DNA of 5,549 nucleotides, from contig PIVH01000518.1 of NCBI GenBank assembly GCA_003354225.1, positions 1 through 5,549 on the forward strand, given 5' to 3'. Source of the DNA: Globobulimina sp. (Eukaryota; Foraminifera; Rotaliida). The notes under the pieces are model-generated. The model was not told the origin of the DNA. It worked only from the letters and a program-made list of their open reading frames with translations, and did not search any database. The stretch's first letter is position 1, and each line of letters begins with the position of its first letter. Below are positions 1 through 5,413 of the stretch, piece after piece. Both the position numbers and the translations under genes were made by a program.

Positions 1-7
1 TAGCTAG

Positions 8-253
8 AGTGGTTTTGAACCTAGCATTCGAACTGAAGTTGACCTAGACCAGAATAAATCGTTTCAAAATTGGATGCGAATGATTTCTGTACAGTTTGGC
101 ATCGATTGTGGGTGTTTTGCTTCAGATCTTGTGTCATTGTTAGTTGATTCTTCAGGTTTTGAGGTTTTCAGCTTGAATTTGTACGTTCATCAGGATTTGG
201 CAGCAAATAATGGACACAAACGTGCGCGTGCTTGTAACAGAGATAAATTGTGA
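8..253 (+). CDS. C-terminal exon of an unidentified protein (5' partial)
   Basis: This frame is open for 81 codons and ends in TGA at 251-253. Directly upstream in the same frame is a TAG (5-7). The bases ctag then AGTGG look like a 3' splice site, so I read this as the last coding exon of a gene entering from the left. No Met occurs until 74-76. The composition is protein-like and mixed, unlike the low-complexity DNA around it. A segment at about residues 36-56 (FASDLVSLLVDSSGFEVFSL) has a D-L-x-x-L-L then G-F-E-V pattern, as seen near the C-terminus of some class I SAM-dependent methyltransferases. That similarity is weak and is only a suggestion. The end is basic (KRARACNRDKL). AATAAA lies 61 bases past the stop. 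I am fairly confident that it is coding and not confident of its function. Confidence 0.62.
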   Translation, partial: SGFEPSIRTEVDLDQNKSFQNWMRMISVQFGIDCGCFASDLVSLLVDSSGFEVFSLNLYVHQDLAANNGHKRARACNRDKL

Positions 254-313
254 CATCTGTCATTTCAACATCAATTGGACATTGTTAAGAAATATACATC
301 GTTAGTTCACATC

Positions 314-319
314 AATAAA
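314..319 (+). terminator. Poly(A) signal AATAAA
   Basis: A canonical AATAAA sits 61 nt after the stop codon at 251-253, in AT-rich DNA. The distance and strand suit 3'-end formation of the upstream gene. In DNA this AT-rich the hexamer also arises by chance, so the position is the main support. Confidence 0.5.
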
Positions 320-546
320 CACATGCGATTTTGCGAATATACACAGTTGGCAGAGAGTATCATTGATTGGACTTGGAGGAAGTGATACATAATAAGCTAG
401 GTCTAAATAAGGAAAAGAGCAAATGGAAATCGTGATACAAAGACTGTGAAAAGGTTTTGTTTATAATTTACACTTTAATACAGCTGCTACATTCATAATC
501 ATAATTCCGGCCTATTTTTGAACTAAATTTAGTATCCGAACCCAAA
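320..546 (+). promoter_or_regulatory. Intergenic region and presumed 5' flank of the hydroxylase gene
   Basis: No coding frame is supported here. The stretch holds AT-rich DNA with a TATAAT-like core (463-468) inside the 24-bp repeat at 455-478, which ends 68 nt before the ATG at 547. The ATG has A at -3 (ccaaaATG), a favourable eukaryotic context. The promoter role is inferred from position only. Confidence 0.3.
455..478 (+). repeat. 24-bp direct repeat, left copy
   Basis: This 24-nt segment (it starts ttttgtttataa and ends acactttaa) is identical to 5414-5437 in the same orientation, 4,959 bp away. Here it lies 68 nt upstream of the hydroxylase-glycosyltransferase start codon. In the right copy the complement encodes the last codons and stop of another gene. 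It may be a shared regulatory element, a duplicated gene end, or the footprint of an insertion or rearrangement. Confidence 0.8.
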
Positions 547-1977
547 ATGTTAACTCAGTTGCTGTCTATGTCAATGATGTTAAAAAACTTTCTCACTCCA
601 GTTTTGAATGTCTTTCTCACTGTGGTCGGCTCATTCATCGGCACATTCCTGGTTTCTCACATCATATCAAATGAAAACTATTCATTACATAAAGCACTCA
701 ATTTGTATCCATGGTACGAAGCAATGTGCGTATTTGCAGTGACAACAACGTTGCACACATATTTAATGGACATTTCGTATGGTGGATATTCATATGATCT
801 GTCAGATTATTCCGCGATGTACAAAATATTATTCCATAGCAAATCAGTTTTGTTTTGCTTACTCATCACTGACACAATTCTGTATTGGGGTCATTGGCTT
901 CAGCATCACTCATTCTTAATGTATTTCCATCAGGTTCACCACACATTGATCGCCGATAAAAATATGAATAGCATAGTTGGCGGATTAACTGCAGCCATCA
1001 TTGACACTCTGTTCATTCAAACCATGACAATATGCATTCCACCATCAATGATCAATATTGATAAAAATATTCATTACCTTTTGAATGTAATGATAGGCTC
1101 CATCGCAGTTAGTCTGCATAGACAGAATCCAAATGGTTATACCGACCCAATATTCATTACTCCTGACGAACATCGATTGCATCACATTCACAAAGGCTCA
1201 AAAAAAAACTTTTCGATGTTTTTGAAAGTATGGGATTTTATCATGGCTTCATACGTTAATCCTCATCCATTTGTTGTGAATCGATTTCAGAGGAAACAAT
1301 TGAAAAATAATAAATTTGATTGGAATTTTTTCGAGAATATAGCATGTATTAATTTAATCGAAAAATCTGATCGATTCGAACGAGTAAAGCAAAGATTCTC
1401 TAAAATTGGTTTAAATCCAAATAATGTACAATTTCATCGGCCAAAGCGGTCGCCATTTGGAGGGAGATATGGTTGTTGGGAGTCACACCGTCATATTATT
1501 TCCGGTTGGTATGAACAGAAAATAGAATTTGGTTTAATATTCGAAGATGATACCATATTTAAGGACGGATGGCAAACCATCATGACAGAGAGCAAACAAT
1601 TCATTCAAGATAAGTTGGTTAATAAGCAAGCCTGGGATTGTTTGTATTTGGGTGGCTTTATGTTATTTCCATTAGAAAAATCTGATCTCAAACATGCCAA
1701 TATTTGGAATGCAAAAACAAGCGCCACTCATGCTTATATCATATCGAGAGCAGGAATGAAAAAAATGTTAAGCATTCCTTTAGCACAGACTCAAGTTTCG
1801 CATGATATATTATTATGGAAGGTTTTTGATAAATCATTTGCTCACATCGATAACAAAGTCATTGACCAAGAGTGGTTTGATTCTGATAATATCTGGGATG
1901 CTCGTTTGAGTGTATTGAATCAAAAGTCATTGACCAAGAGTGGTTTGATTCTGATAATATCTGGGATGCTCGTTTGA
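547..1977 (+). CDS. Fatty-acid/sterol hydroxylase fused to GT25 glycosyltransferase, frameshifted
   Basis: Residues 1-245 form a membrane di-iron hydroxylase of the fatty acid hydroxylase superfamily. About five hydrophobic segments (17-38, 55-75, 98-116, 143-165, 176-192) accompany the histidine boxes HWLQHH (116-121), HQVHH (128-132) and HRLHH (209-213). Such enzymes hydroxylate or desaturate sterols, fatty acids or sphingolipids, usually in the ER with the site facing the cytosol. Residues 264-435 match glycosyltransferase family 25: INLIEKSDRFERV (268-280), GCWESH (309-314), the acidic EDD (333-335), YLGG (367-370) and THAYIISRAGMKKML (394-408). The domains are joined in one frame by a short basic linker. 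The ATG has A at -3; Met8, 10 and 11 are alternatives. A 68-bp tandem duplication shifts the frame after residue 460, leaving 16 aberrant residues. Both catalytic cores are intact, so the product could still work. The domain calls are secure; the substrate is unknown. Confidence 0.88.
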   Translation: MLTQLLSMSMMLKNFLTPVLNVFLTVVGSFIGTFLVSHIISNENYSLHKALNLYPWYEAMCVFAVTTTLHTYLMDISYGGYSYDLSDYSAMYKILFHSKSVLFCLLITDTILYWGHWLQHHSFLMYFHQVHHTLIADKNMNSIVGGLTAAIIDTLFIQTMTICIPPSMINIDKNIHYLLNVMIGSIAVSLHRQNPNGYTDPIFITPDEHRLHHIHKGSKKNFSMFLKVWDFIMASYVNPHPFVVNRFQRKQLKNNKFDWNFFENIACINLIEKSDRFERVKQRFSKIGLNPNNVQFHRPKRSPFGGRYGCWESHRHIISGWYEQKIEFGLIFEDDTIFKDGWQTIMTESKQFIQDKLVNKQAWDCLYLGGFMLFPLEKSDLKHANIWNAKTSATHAYIISRAGMKKMLSIPLAQTQVSHDILLWKVFDKSFAHIDNKVIDQEWFDSDNIWDARLSVLNQKSLTKSGLILIISGMLV

Positions 1978-1990
1978 GTGTATTGAATCA
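1855..1990 (+). repeat. Perfect 68-bp tandem duplication inside the glycosyltransferase region
   Basis: Copies at 1855-1922 and 1923-1990 are identical. Because 68 is not a multiple of three, the duplication shifts the reading frame. The sequence after copy 2 starts aaagcaattgac, close to the start of each copy (aaagtcattgac, 10 of 12 bases). The unduplicated gene therefore carried near-identical 12-mers 68 bp apart, a natural substrate for slippage or unequal pairing. The identity of the copies implies a recent event or an assembly error. I see no GT-AG intron of exactly 68 bp that would remove one copy. Confidence 0.97.
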
Positions 1991-2237
1991 AAAGCAATTG
2001 ACGTTGTTTCAATGTAAAGTGATACCAGGGGTAATGAAATATTGGGAGGAGATTATAAAATTATCCATATTTATTCCTTATCAGTGGAGACCACTCATTT
2101 GGCTTAGTGCGAGACATTTGCATAAAATAAAAAATCATTTTAACGAAGAAGATGTCTTATGCCTTTCTTGGACGTGGAAAACGATCACATTCGTAGCATA
2201 TGTCGTAATTGGACTGTGTATATTTCCAAGTGAATGA
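1974..2237 (+). pseudogene. Displaced C-terminal part of the hydroxylase-GT25 gene
   Basis: This frame starts inside the second 68-bp copy and repeats the residues SVLNQK that end the intact part of the fusion protein, then runs to TGA at 2235-2237. Removing one repeat unit from 547-2237 leaves 1,623 nt, exactly 541 codons including the stop, so the original protein was probably 540 residues. The ATG at 1974 is most likely incidental, as it belongs to the duplicated segment. The tail reads as soluble, partly aromatic sequence (IPYQWRPLIWLSARHLHKIK), then a hydrophobic stretch (TITFVAYVVIGLCIF) that could be a terminal membrane anchor. As the sequence stands it is translated only through reinitiation or frameshifting, if at all. 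Confidence 0.85.
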
Positions 2238-2495
2238 ATTAGGATCATCCATATATTATGGATACTAAGAAAATCTTTTTTCTTACGAGATTAAAATGGC
2301 TATATTAAATACTATCCCATCCAGTGTTCTCAGAGAATCATTCTTTTTGATTGTTTGCCATTTATTTATTCATTTTTTTTTTTGTTGATTGCATATGTGT
2401 TCAGATGCATATCCTGTATGTTTTTATTCTTTTCACAAGGGAATCAACTCGTTCTTTTGACACTTTGGAATTTGGAATTTAGTACAGACATTCCA
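2238..2495 (+). other. 3' flank of the hydroxylase gene with small hairpins
   Basis: No gene is supported here. Three short inverted repeats are visible: 2247-2263 (atccata/tatggat, 3-nt loop), 2266-2285 (taagaaaa/ttttctta, 4-nt loop) and 2471-2497 (tttggaat/attccaaa, 11-nt loop). ATTAAA occurs at 2290-2295 and 2304-2309 and could serve as a variant poly(A) signal for the plus-strand gene ending at 2237. A stop-free plus frame to 2540 lacks a convincing start and is rich in T-run phenylalanine codons. Confidence 0.4.
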
Positions 2496-2599
2496 AAAAG
2501 TTTGTACTCAACTAGCAACAGTTTTCTAGTGATTGAATGATCAGAGCTAACGCTAGCATCATTCAATCACTAGAAAACTTGAGTAGAGTATAAAGTTTT
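2496..2599. repeat. 104-nt fold-back (hairpin) with perfect 21-bp core
   Basis: Arm 2521-2541 is the exact reverse complement of 2558-2578, with a 16-nt spacer (2542-2557) that can itself pair gcta/tagc. Pairing continues outward with small bulges: 2516-2518 with 2579-2581, 2511-2513 with 2582-2584, 2505-2509 with 2586-2590, 2501-2504 with 2591-2594 (one G-U pair) and 2496-2499 with 2596-2599. The size, single terminal loop and scattered bulges resemble a microRNA-type precursor. A small inverted-repeat element or a replication fold-back duplication would look similar. It lies between convergent genes, and its right arm overlaps the end of the minus-strand frame 2563-2724. Confidence 0.8.
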
Positions 2600-2724
2600 G
2601 TCCGCTTTAGAATCATAAATTTAGTGCAAGTAGAACCCTTGTTCTCCTTAATCTTTTTCATTCTTTTTTGGGTTGGCTCACTTTCAATATTCATACGTTG
2701 GTAATATTTCTCTACGTTTTCCAT
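2563..2724 (-). CDS. Possible C-terminal exon or small ORF, lysine-rich
   Basis: On the minus strand an ATG (2724-2722) opens 53 codons ending at TGA (2565-2563). The product is hydrophilic and basic (for example TQKRMKKIKENKGSTC and MILKRTKLYTLLKF). It is in the same frame as the membrane-protein ORF 2752-3405, separated from it by two stops (TGA, TAA) within about 30 nt. This would fit a cytosolic tail encoded by a following exon, with candidate 3' splice sites at gtag or gtagag just inside the ORF. I could not find a strong matching donor, so a chance ORF or an independent small protein remains possible. The last codons lie in the right arm of the fold-back at 2496-2599. Confidence 0.3.
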   Translation of the reverse strand: MENVEKYYQRMNIESEPTQKRMKKIKENKGSTCTKFMILKRTKLYTLLKFSSD

Positions 2725-2751
2725 ATATGCATTTATGTTAATGTCATGTTA

Positions 2752-3405
2752 TCAACAATGCTTTGTTTGATTTATGGCGTAAAAACTGAAAAACATAATA
2801 ATTATAAAATATGTAACTCCGACAAGAAACGCTATCATACATAAAATTGTTATAATAAAATGAATGTTTAAAAAAATAATAATAATTTGCATAATTGTAT
2901 TTGGTATAATTAATGATAATTGATAATAAATCCAAAATCCAAATGCATTTTGATGTTTTGTGAGGATAAACATGACTGAATATAATGGAGAGAGACCCAC
3001 AAATATGGGCATTAATAATATAACAATAATACAGTTAATAATTTTACAACAGCGATTAGCCTGATTGCAAGTATGAAAACTGTCAGATATCAGATTTGCA
3101 GGTAGTTGATAATTATGCGCAGATATAAAGTACACAGTATATGAAAATAGTGCTATTGGATGTGCTATATCGCCATTATCATCATCATCGATAAACAAAT
3201 ATGATGTAAGACACCAGCCACTAAAAAATAAAAGCAATATCAGTGATATATTAATTCCAAATAAAATAATAAATCCGTGCATGTATAATGTATCAATGAT
3301 TACTATCGATAATGATAAATGCGATATAAATAACACACATAATAATATGCTAAAGAAAGATGAAAAAGTATCGTTGCTTGCGTTAGTATGGTATAGTGCC
3401 CACAT
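2752..3405 (-). CDS. Multi-pass membrane protein, family uncertain
   Basis: The 217-codon frame encodes about five hydrophobic segments (residues 14-37, 43-70, 122-148, 157-180, 182-209). A polar loop lies between: DDDDNGD at 73-79, and a Cys/His-containing stretch with LPANLISDSF and HTCNQANRCC at 101-120. The segment SLIIPNTIMQII (164-175), the Asp inside an early helix (IVIIDTL) and a Pro in GLSPLYS faintly recall XK-related proteins, which act in lipid scrambling. I regard that only as a hypothesis. The frame stays open upstream of the ATG to 3462 and reads as plausible basic protein (SLWKTFKKRKLLNTRKT), so the true N-terminus is probably encoded further upstream, perhaps spliced to the exon at 3653-3760. 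The stop at 2752-2754 may be bypassed by splicing to 2563-2724. It is convergent with the hydroxylase gene. Confidence 0.62.
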   Translation of the reverse strand: MWALYHTNASNDTFSSFFSILLCVLFISHLSLSIVIIDTLYMHGFIILFGINISLILLLFFSGWCLTSYLFIDDDDNGDIAHPIALFSYTVYFISAHNYQLPANLISDSFHTCNQANRCCKIINCIIVILLMPIFVGLSPLYSVMFILTKHQNAFGFWIYYQLSLIIPNTIMQIIIIFLNIHFIITILCMIAFLVGVTYFIIIMFFSFYAINQTKHC

Positions 3406-3616
3406 TGTTTTTCGAGTATTTAATAATTTGCGTTTTTTAAAAGTTTTCCAAAGACTTTCTTTTCAGCTCAACATATCAATGGATGTAATTATATAATTTG
3501 GGACATGCGAAAATCAAAGGAAAACATGCAAATTTTGATCAGTTAATTTAAACATTTTAAAAAACAATTTAATTATTGATAATCACTAATTGGTTTATCA
3601 TCGGTGCCATCAATTC

Positions 3617-3694
3617 TGATCAACGTTTTATTATTTTTGTCATAATTTATGATCAACGTTTTATTATACGCACTCCGATATATAATTTATGATC
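3617..3694 (+). repeat. Imperfect direct repeats
   Basis: An 18-nt unit (tgatcaacgttttattat) occurs at 3617-3634 and 3650-3667, 33 bp apart. A 13-nt unit (ataatttatgatc) occurs at 3642-3654 and 3682-3694. The units interlock to make about two and a half copies of a degenerate tandem array. It lies in the presumed intron of the minus-strand membrane gene and touches the end of the candidate first exon. Confidence 0.7.
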
Positions 3695-3760
3695 TGCCTT
3701 CTCATCTGGCGCAGAAATCGGTTTATTGAGTTCTTCTGTCATTGAACAACAGGAATCCAT
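3653..3760 (-). CDS. Possible first coding exon of the membrane protein
   Basis: On the minus strand an ATG at 3760-3758 begins 35 hydrophilic residues (MDSCCSMTEELNKPISAP, then DEKADHKLYIG) before TGA at 3655-3653. The sequence is less AT-rich than its flanks. GTGCGT (3673-3668) and GTATAA (3669-3664) are possible donor sites. Joining 3670 to an acceptor at aaaAG (exon from 3458) keeps the frame of the membrane protein and would give a 265-residue product with a 211-nt intron. A pyrimidine-rich stretch ending TTTTAG lies just upstream of the ATG (minus strand, ending at 3781), so the exon may itself follow a 5'UTR intron. The acceptor at 3459-3460 has a poor pyrimidine tract, so the model is tentative. 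Confidence 0.35.
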   Translation of the reverse strand: MDSCCSMTEELNKPISAPDEKADHKLYIGVRIIKR

Positions 3761-3780
3761 CGTTGTTTGAGATTCATCGT

Positions 3781-4516
3781 CTAAAAGGAGCCATTGAAAA
3801 AAAAAGTTGAAGTACGATACATTTTACCAAAATCGTAACTGTATACCACTCAACAAGTACACTAAAATAACAAGAACATGTAACGGACCGCAATTCATGG
3901 TTTCGTTTGACTATAGTAAGGAATTTCGATCTATGCTCTTGGGATCTTGTTCGTCATTCATCAAACGTGCTAAATCAAGTCATTCAGCGTTATTTAGAAA
4001 ATAATTAATCCAAAAAGCAGAATTTTCAAGAAATATAATAACTCAACGGTATTAAAGACAAAGGGAATGAAAATCACAGAAATTAAATCTTATTTAAATC
4101 ATATTATAGCTCATCACAGTCAATTATACCCATCATTGACAAATTTATCCCATTATATGTCGGTATGGCTCTGTCTTATGCACAAATCACAAATCTATGC
4201 AATCAGAAATGATCAAAGATTGGGTCTGCTGTTGGGGAAAAGGGTGACAATAAACTGAATTAATGTCATGAATTAATGTGATGAATTATGTAAGATTAGA
4301 ATGTAAACTAATTAATTCACCTTTATTTAACTTGTTTTAAGTTGTGGTTTCAGACAATCAGTAATCCATGAGTAATTAATCCATCGCACGCAAATTGTTT
4401 CCAAGGTCATTATCTCTAATTAGCTGTCATGCAAGGTCAAAGAAAACCCAGGAAAAATTCCGTCACGAATCCGAGTCATGGCAACGGATTAATTGATTAA
4501 CGGTTTATTCTGTTTG
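3781..4516. other. Long stretch without a supported gene
   Basis: Two plus-strand open frames were considered. The one at 3807-4004 has no ATG until 3897 and a stop just upstream; the one at 4067-4258 has an ATG, encodes 63 residues and has no recognisable features. A 66-codon stop-free minus frame opposite the first also lacks an upstream Met. An AATAAA lies at 4249-4254. Three degenerate 13-bp units (gaattaatgtcat, gaattaatgtgat, gaattatgtaaga) sit at 4257-4295. CAAGGTCA occurs at 4402-4409 and 4432-4439, in the flank of the downstream plus-strand gene. The stretch could include UTR, introns or diverged coding DNA, but I cannot define a gene. Confidence 0.35.
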
Positions 4517-4542
4517 ATTGGAATTTATTTCCAATATAAATA
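4517..4542 (+). promoter_or_regulatory. Candidate core promoter: CCAAT palindrome and TATA box
   Basis: A perfect TATAAATA (4535-4542) matches the eukaryotic TATA-box consensus and lies 57 nt before the ATG at 4599. Just upstream, attggaa (4517-4523) and ttccaat (4529-4535) form an inverted repeat containing CCAAT in both orientations. The position suits a promoter for the DRAM-like gene, though CCAAT directly touching TATA is unusual and both motifs are easy to find in AT-rich DNA. Confidence 0.35.
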
Positions 4543-4544
4543 TG

Positions 4545-4620
4545 GTGAGTTAATTAGCTATAAATTTATCATGTTTGGTCGTCGGTGTATCGATCTGCAT
4601 GATTTTTCTGCTATTTTTAG
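4545..4620 (+). other. Possible 76-nt intron at the 5' end of the DRAM-like gene
   Basis: GTGAGT at 4545-4550 is a near-ideal 5' splice site, and a pyrimidine-rich tttttctgctatttttag ends at 4620. Removing this segment deletes both the out-of-frame ATG at 4571 and the in-frame ATG at 4599. Translation of the main frame would then probably start at ATG 4641. The exon before it (after a stop at 4490-4492) has no Met in the joined frame, so the intron would be largely in the 5'UTR. It competes with the reading in which 4535-4542 is a TATA box. Confidence 0.35.
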
Positions 4621-5393
4621 CGAATTATCTCATCACAATCATGGAAAACAAAATGAAGTTGAGCATCACCATCGTGATGTTAATTGGGTGCCCTTCCCTC
4701 ATTCATTATTCACTGTTGAATGGCTATAATGTGTACCAATGCATATCCTTGATTGTTGCATTATTTAATGGCTTATTTTGGTCTCTGTGGATCTATGTTG
4801 GCTGTACCACCAATATTTTAGGGAGAATCAGAGTGCAACGCACAAGATCTGAATGGATTACATCTCTAGTTGTGATACATAAAAATCTGTGCATTCCGAA
4901 ACCAATTGGTTCTATTTCAGGCTTGATCGGTATTCGTGGCTCCAATATTGAAAAATCAGCAAACTGCATTCTTTATCCCATTTGTGGCATTATCGCCTGT
5001 TGCTGTCTCACAAAATTATTTGAAGATAATTATAGTTTCTCTGAGGGCGCAGATGTACTATGTTTAATGATGTCCGGTTTTGGTGTTTGGACAGTGGCCA
5101 CGTGGCAATTAGAGTACGATCAAAGTATGGTAATGCATTGGATTGGGTCTGTCACGTATGTCGTGGGATCATTGTCAGCCTACTGCATTCAACAGAAATG
5201 GAATAAATTCTCGCTTTCGTTAGTGATATTATCTGTGTTTGCGGCTTGTTTGTGGGGTATTTGCATTACATTTCAGCATATTCTCATGAAATGGACCAGT
5301 TTACATTGGGTGAGTGCCATATGCATTGCATTTGAATCACACATTTTGTTCAATTGTTCGGTTGCAAATTGCCTATTCATTTATAATATGTGA
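4599..5393 (+). CDS. Frag1/DRAM/Sfk1-like multi-pass membrane protein
   Basis: From ATG 4599 the frame encodes 264 residues; ATG 4641 would give 250. Upstream the frame is open to a stop at 4551-4553, without an earlier ATG. The C-terminal two thirds has the DRAM-family layout: a helix ending GFGVWTVATWQLE (160-172), a helix opening HWIGSVTYVVGS (180-191) and ending near a Gln (YCIQQ), a fifth hydrophobic segment (about 204-224), and a last helix starting HWVSAIC (236-242). Family members are six-pass proteins of lysosome, Golgi or plasma membrane, linked in animals to autophagy and to GPI-lipid remodelling, and in yeast to plasma-membrane phosphoinositide and lipid organisation. Two extra hydrophobic segments precede the six-helix core, and the acidic residue often following the last SAIC is Ile here. 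The membrane nature is certain; the family is likely, not proven. The gene ends 26 nt from the convergent minus-strand gene. Confidence 0.72.
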   Translation: MIFLLFLANYLITIMENKMKLSITIVMLIGCPSLIHYSLLNGYNVYQCISLIVALFNGLFWSLWIYVGCTTNILGRIRVQRTRSEWITSLVVIHKNLCIPKPIGSISGLIGIRGSNIEKSANCILYPICGIIACCCLTKLFEDNYSFSEGADVLCLMMSGFGVWTVATWQLEYDQSMVMHWIGSVTYVVGSLSAYCIQQKWNKFSLSLVILSVFAACLWGICITFQHILMKWTSLHWVSAICIAFESHILFNCSVANCLFIYNM

Positions 5394-5410
5394 AACAAAT
5401 ATTTTTGTTT
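5393..5410. other. Short inverted repeat at the gene end
   Basis: The arms aaacaaa (5393-5399) and tttgttt (5404-5410), with a 4-nt loop, start on the last base of the stop codon of the DRAM-like gene, between two convergent genes. It may help 3'-end formation, or be chance in AT-rich DNA. Confidence 0.3.
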
Positions 5411-5413
5411 AAA

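Noticed and set aside
451-546. Minus-strand gene end at the left 24-bp repeat, as at the right copy
   Set aside because: Only about 16 codons are open before a TAG at 511-513 on the plus coordinates, so the left copy does not belong to an equivalent coding end.
1855-1990. Duplication acting as an intron that is spliced out
   Set aside because: The 68-bp unit contains no AGGT, so no GT-AG intron of exactly one unit can be drawn.
2355-2540. Plus-strand open frame of 61 codons
   Set aside because: It begins at TTG, is dominated by T-run Phe/Leu codons, and ends inside the fold-back arm. A good-looking 3' splice site (ttcttttcacaag) precedes part of it, but no matching donor was found.
2744-2935. 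Minus-strand frame of 63 codons
   Set aside because: It lies entirely within the longer membrane-protein frame, is Tyr/Asn-rich from AT-rich DNA, and reads as an out-of-frame shadow.
3281-3496. Plus-strand frame of 71 codons
   Set aside because: It lies opposite the membrane-protein frame and its upstream extension, and has no recognisable features.
3807-4004. Plus-strand open frame of 65 codons
   Set aside because: It starts at TTG right after a stop, with no ATG until 3897, and a similar stop-free minus frame lies opposite, so strand and reality are undecided.
4067-4258. 63-codon ATG frame
   Set aside because: It has no recognisable motif, its composition is like translated AT-rich DNA, and its end coincides with an AATAAA and a short repeat.
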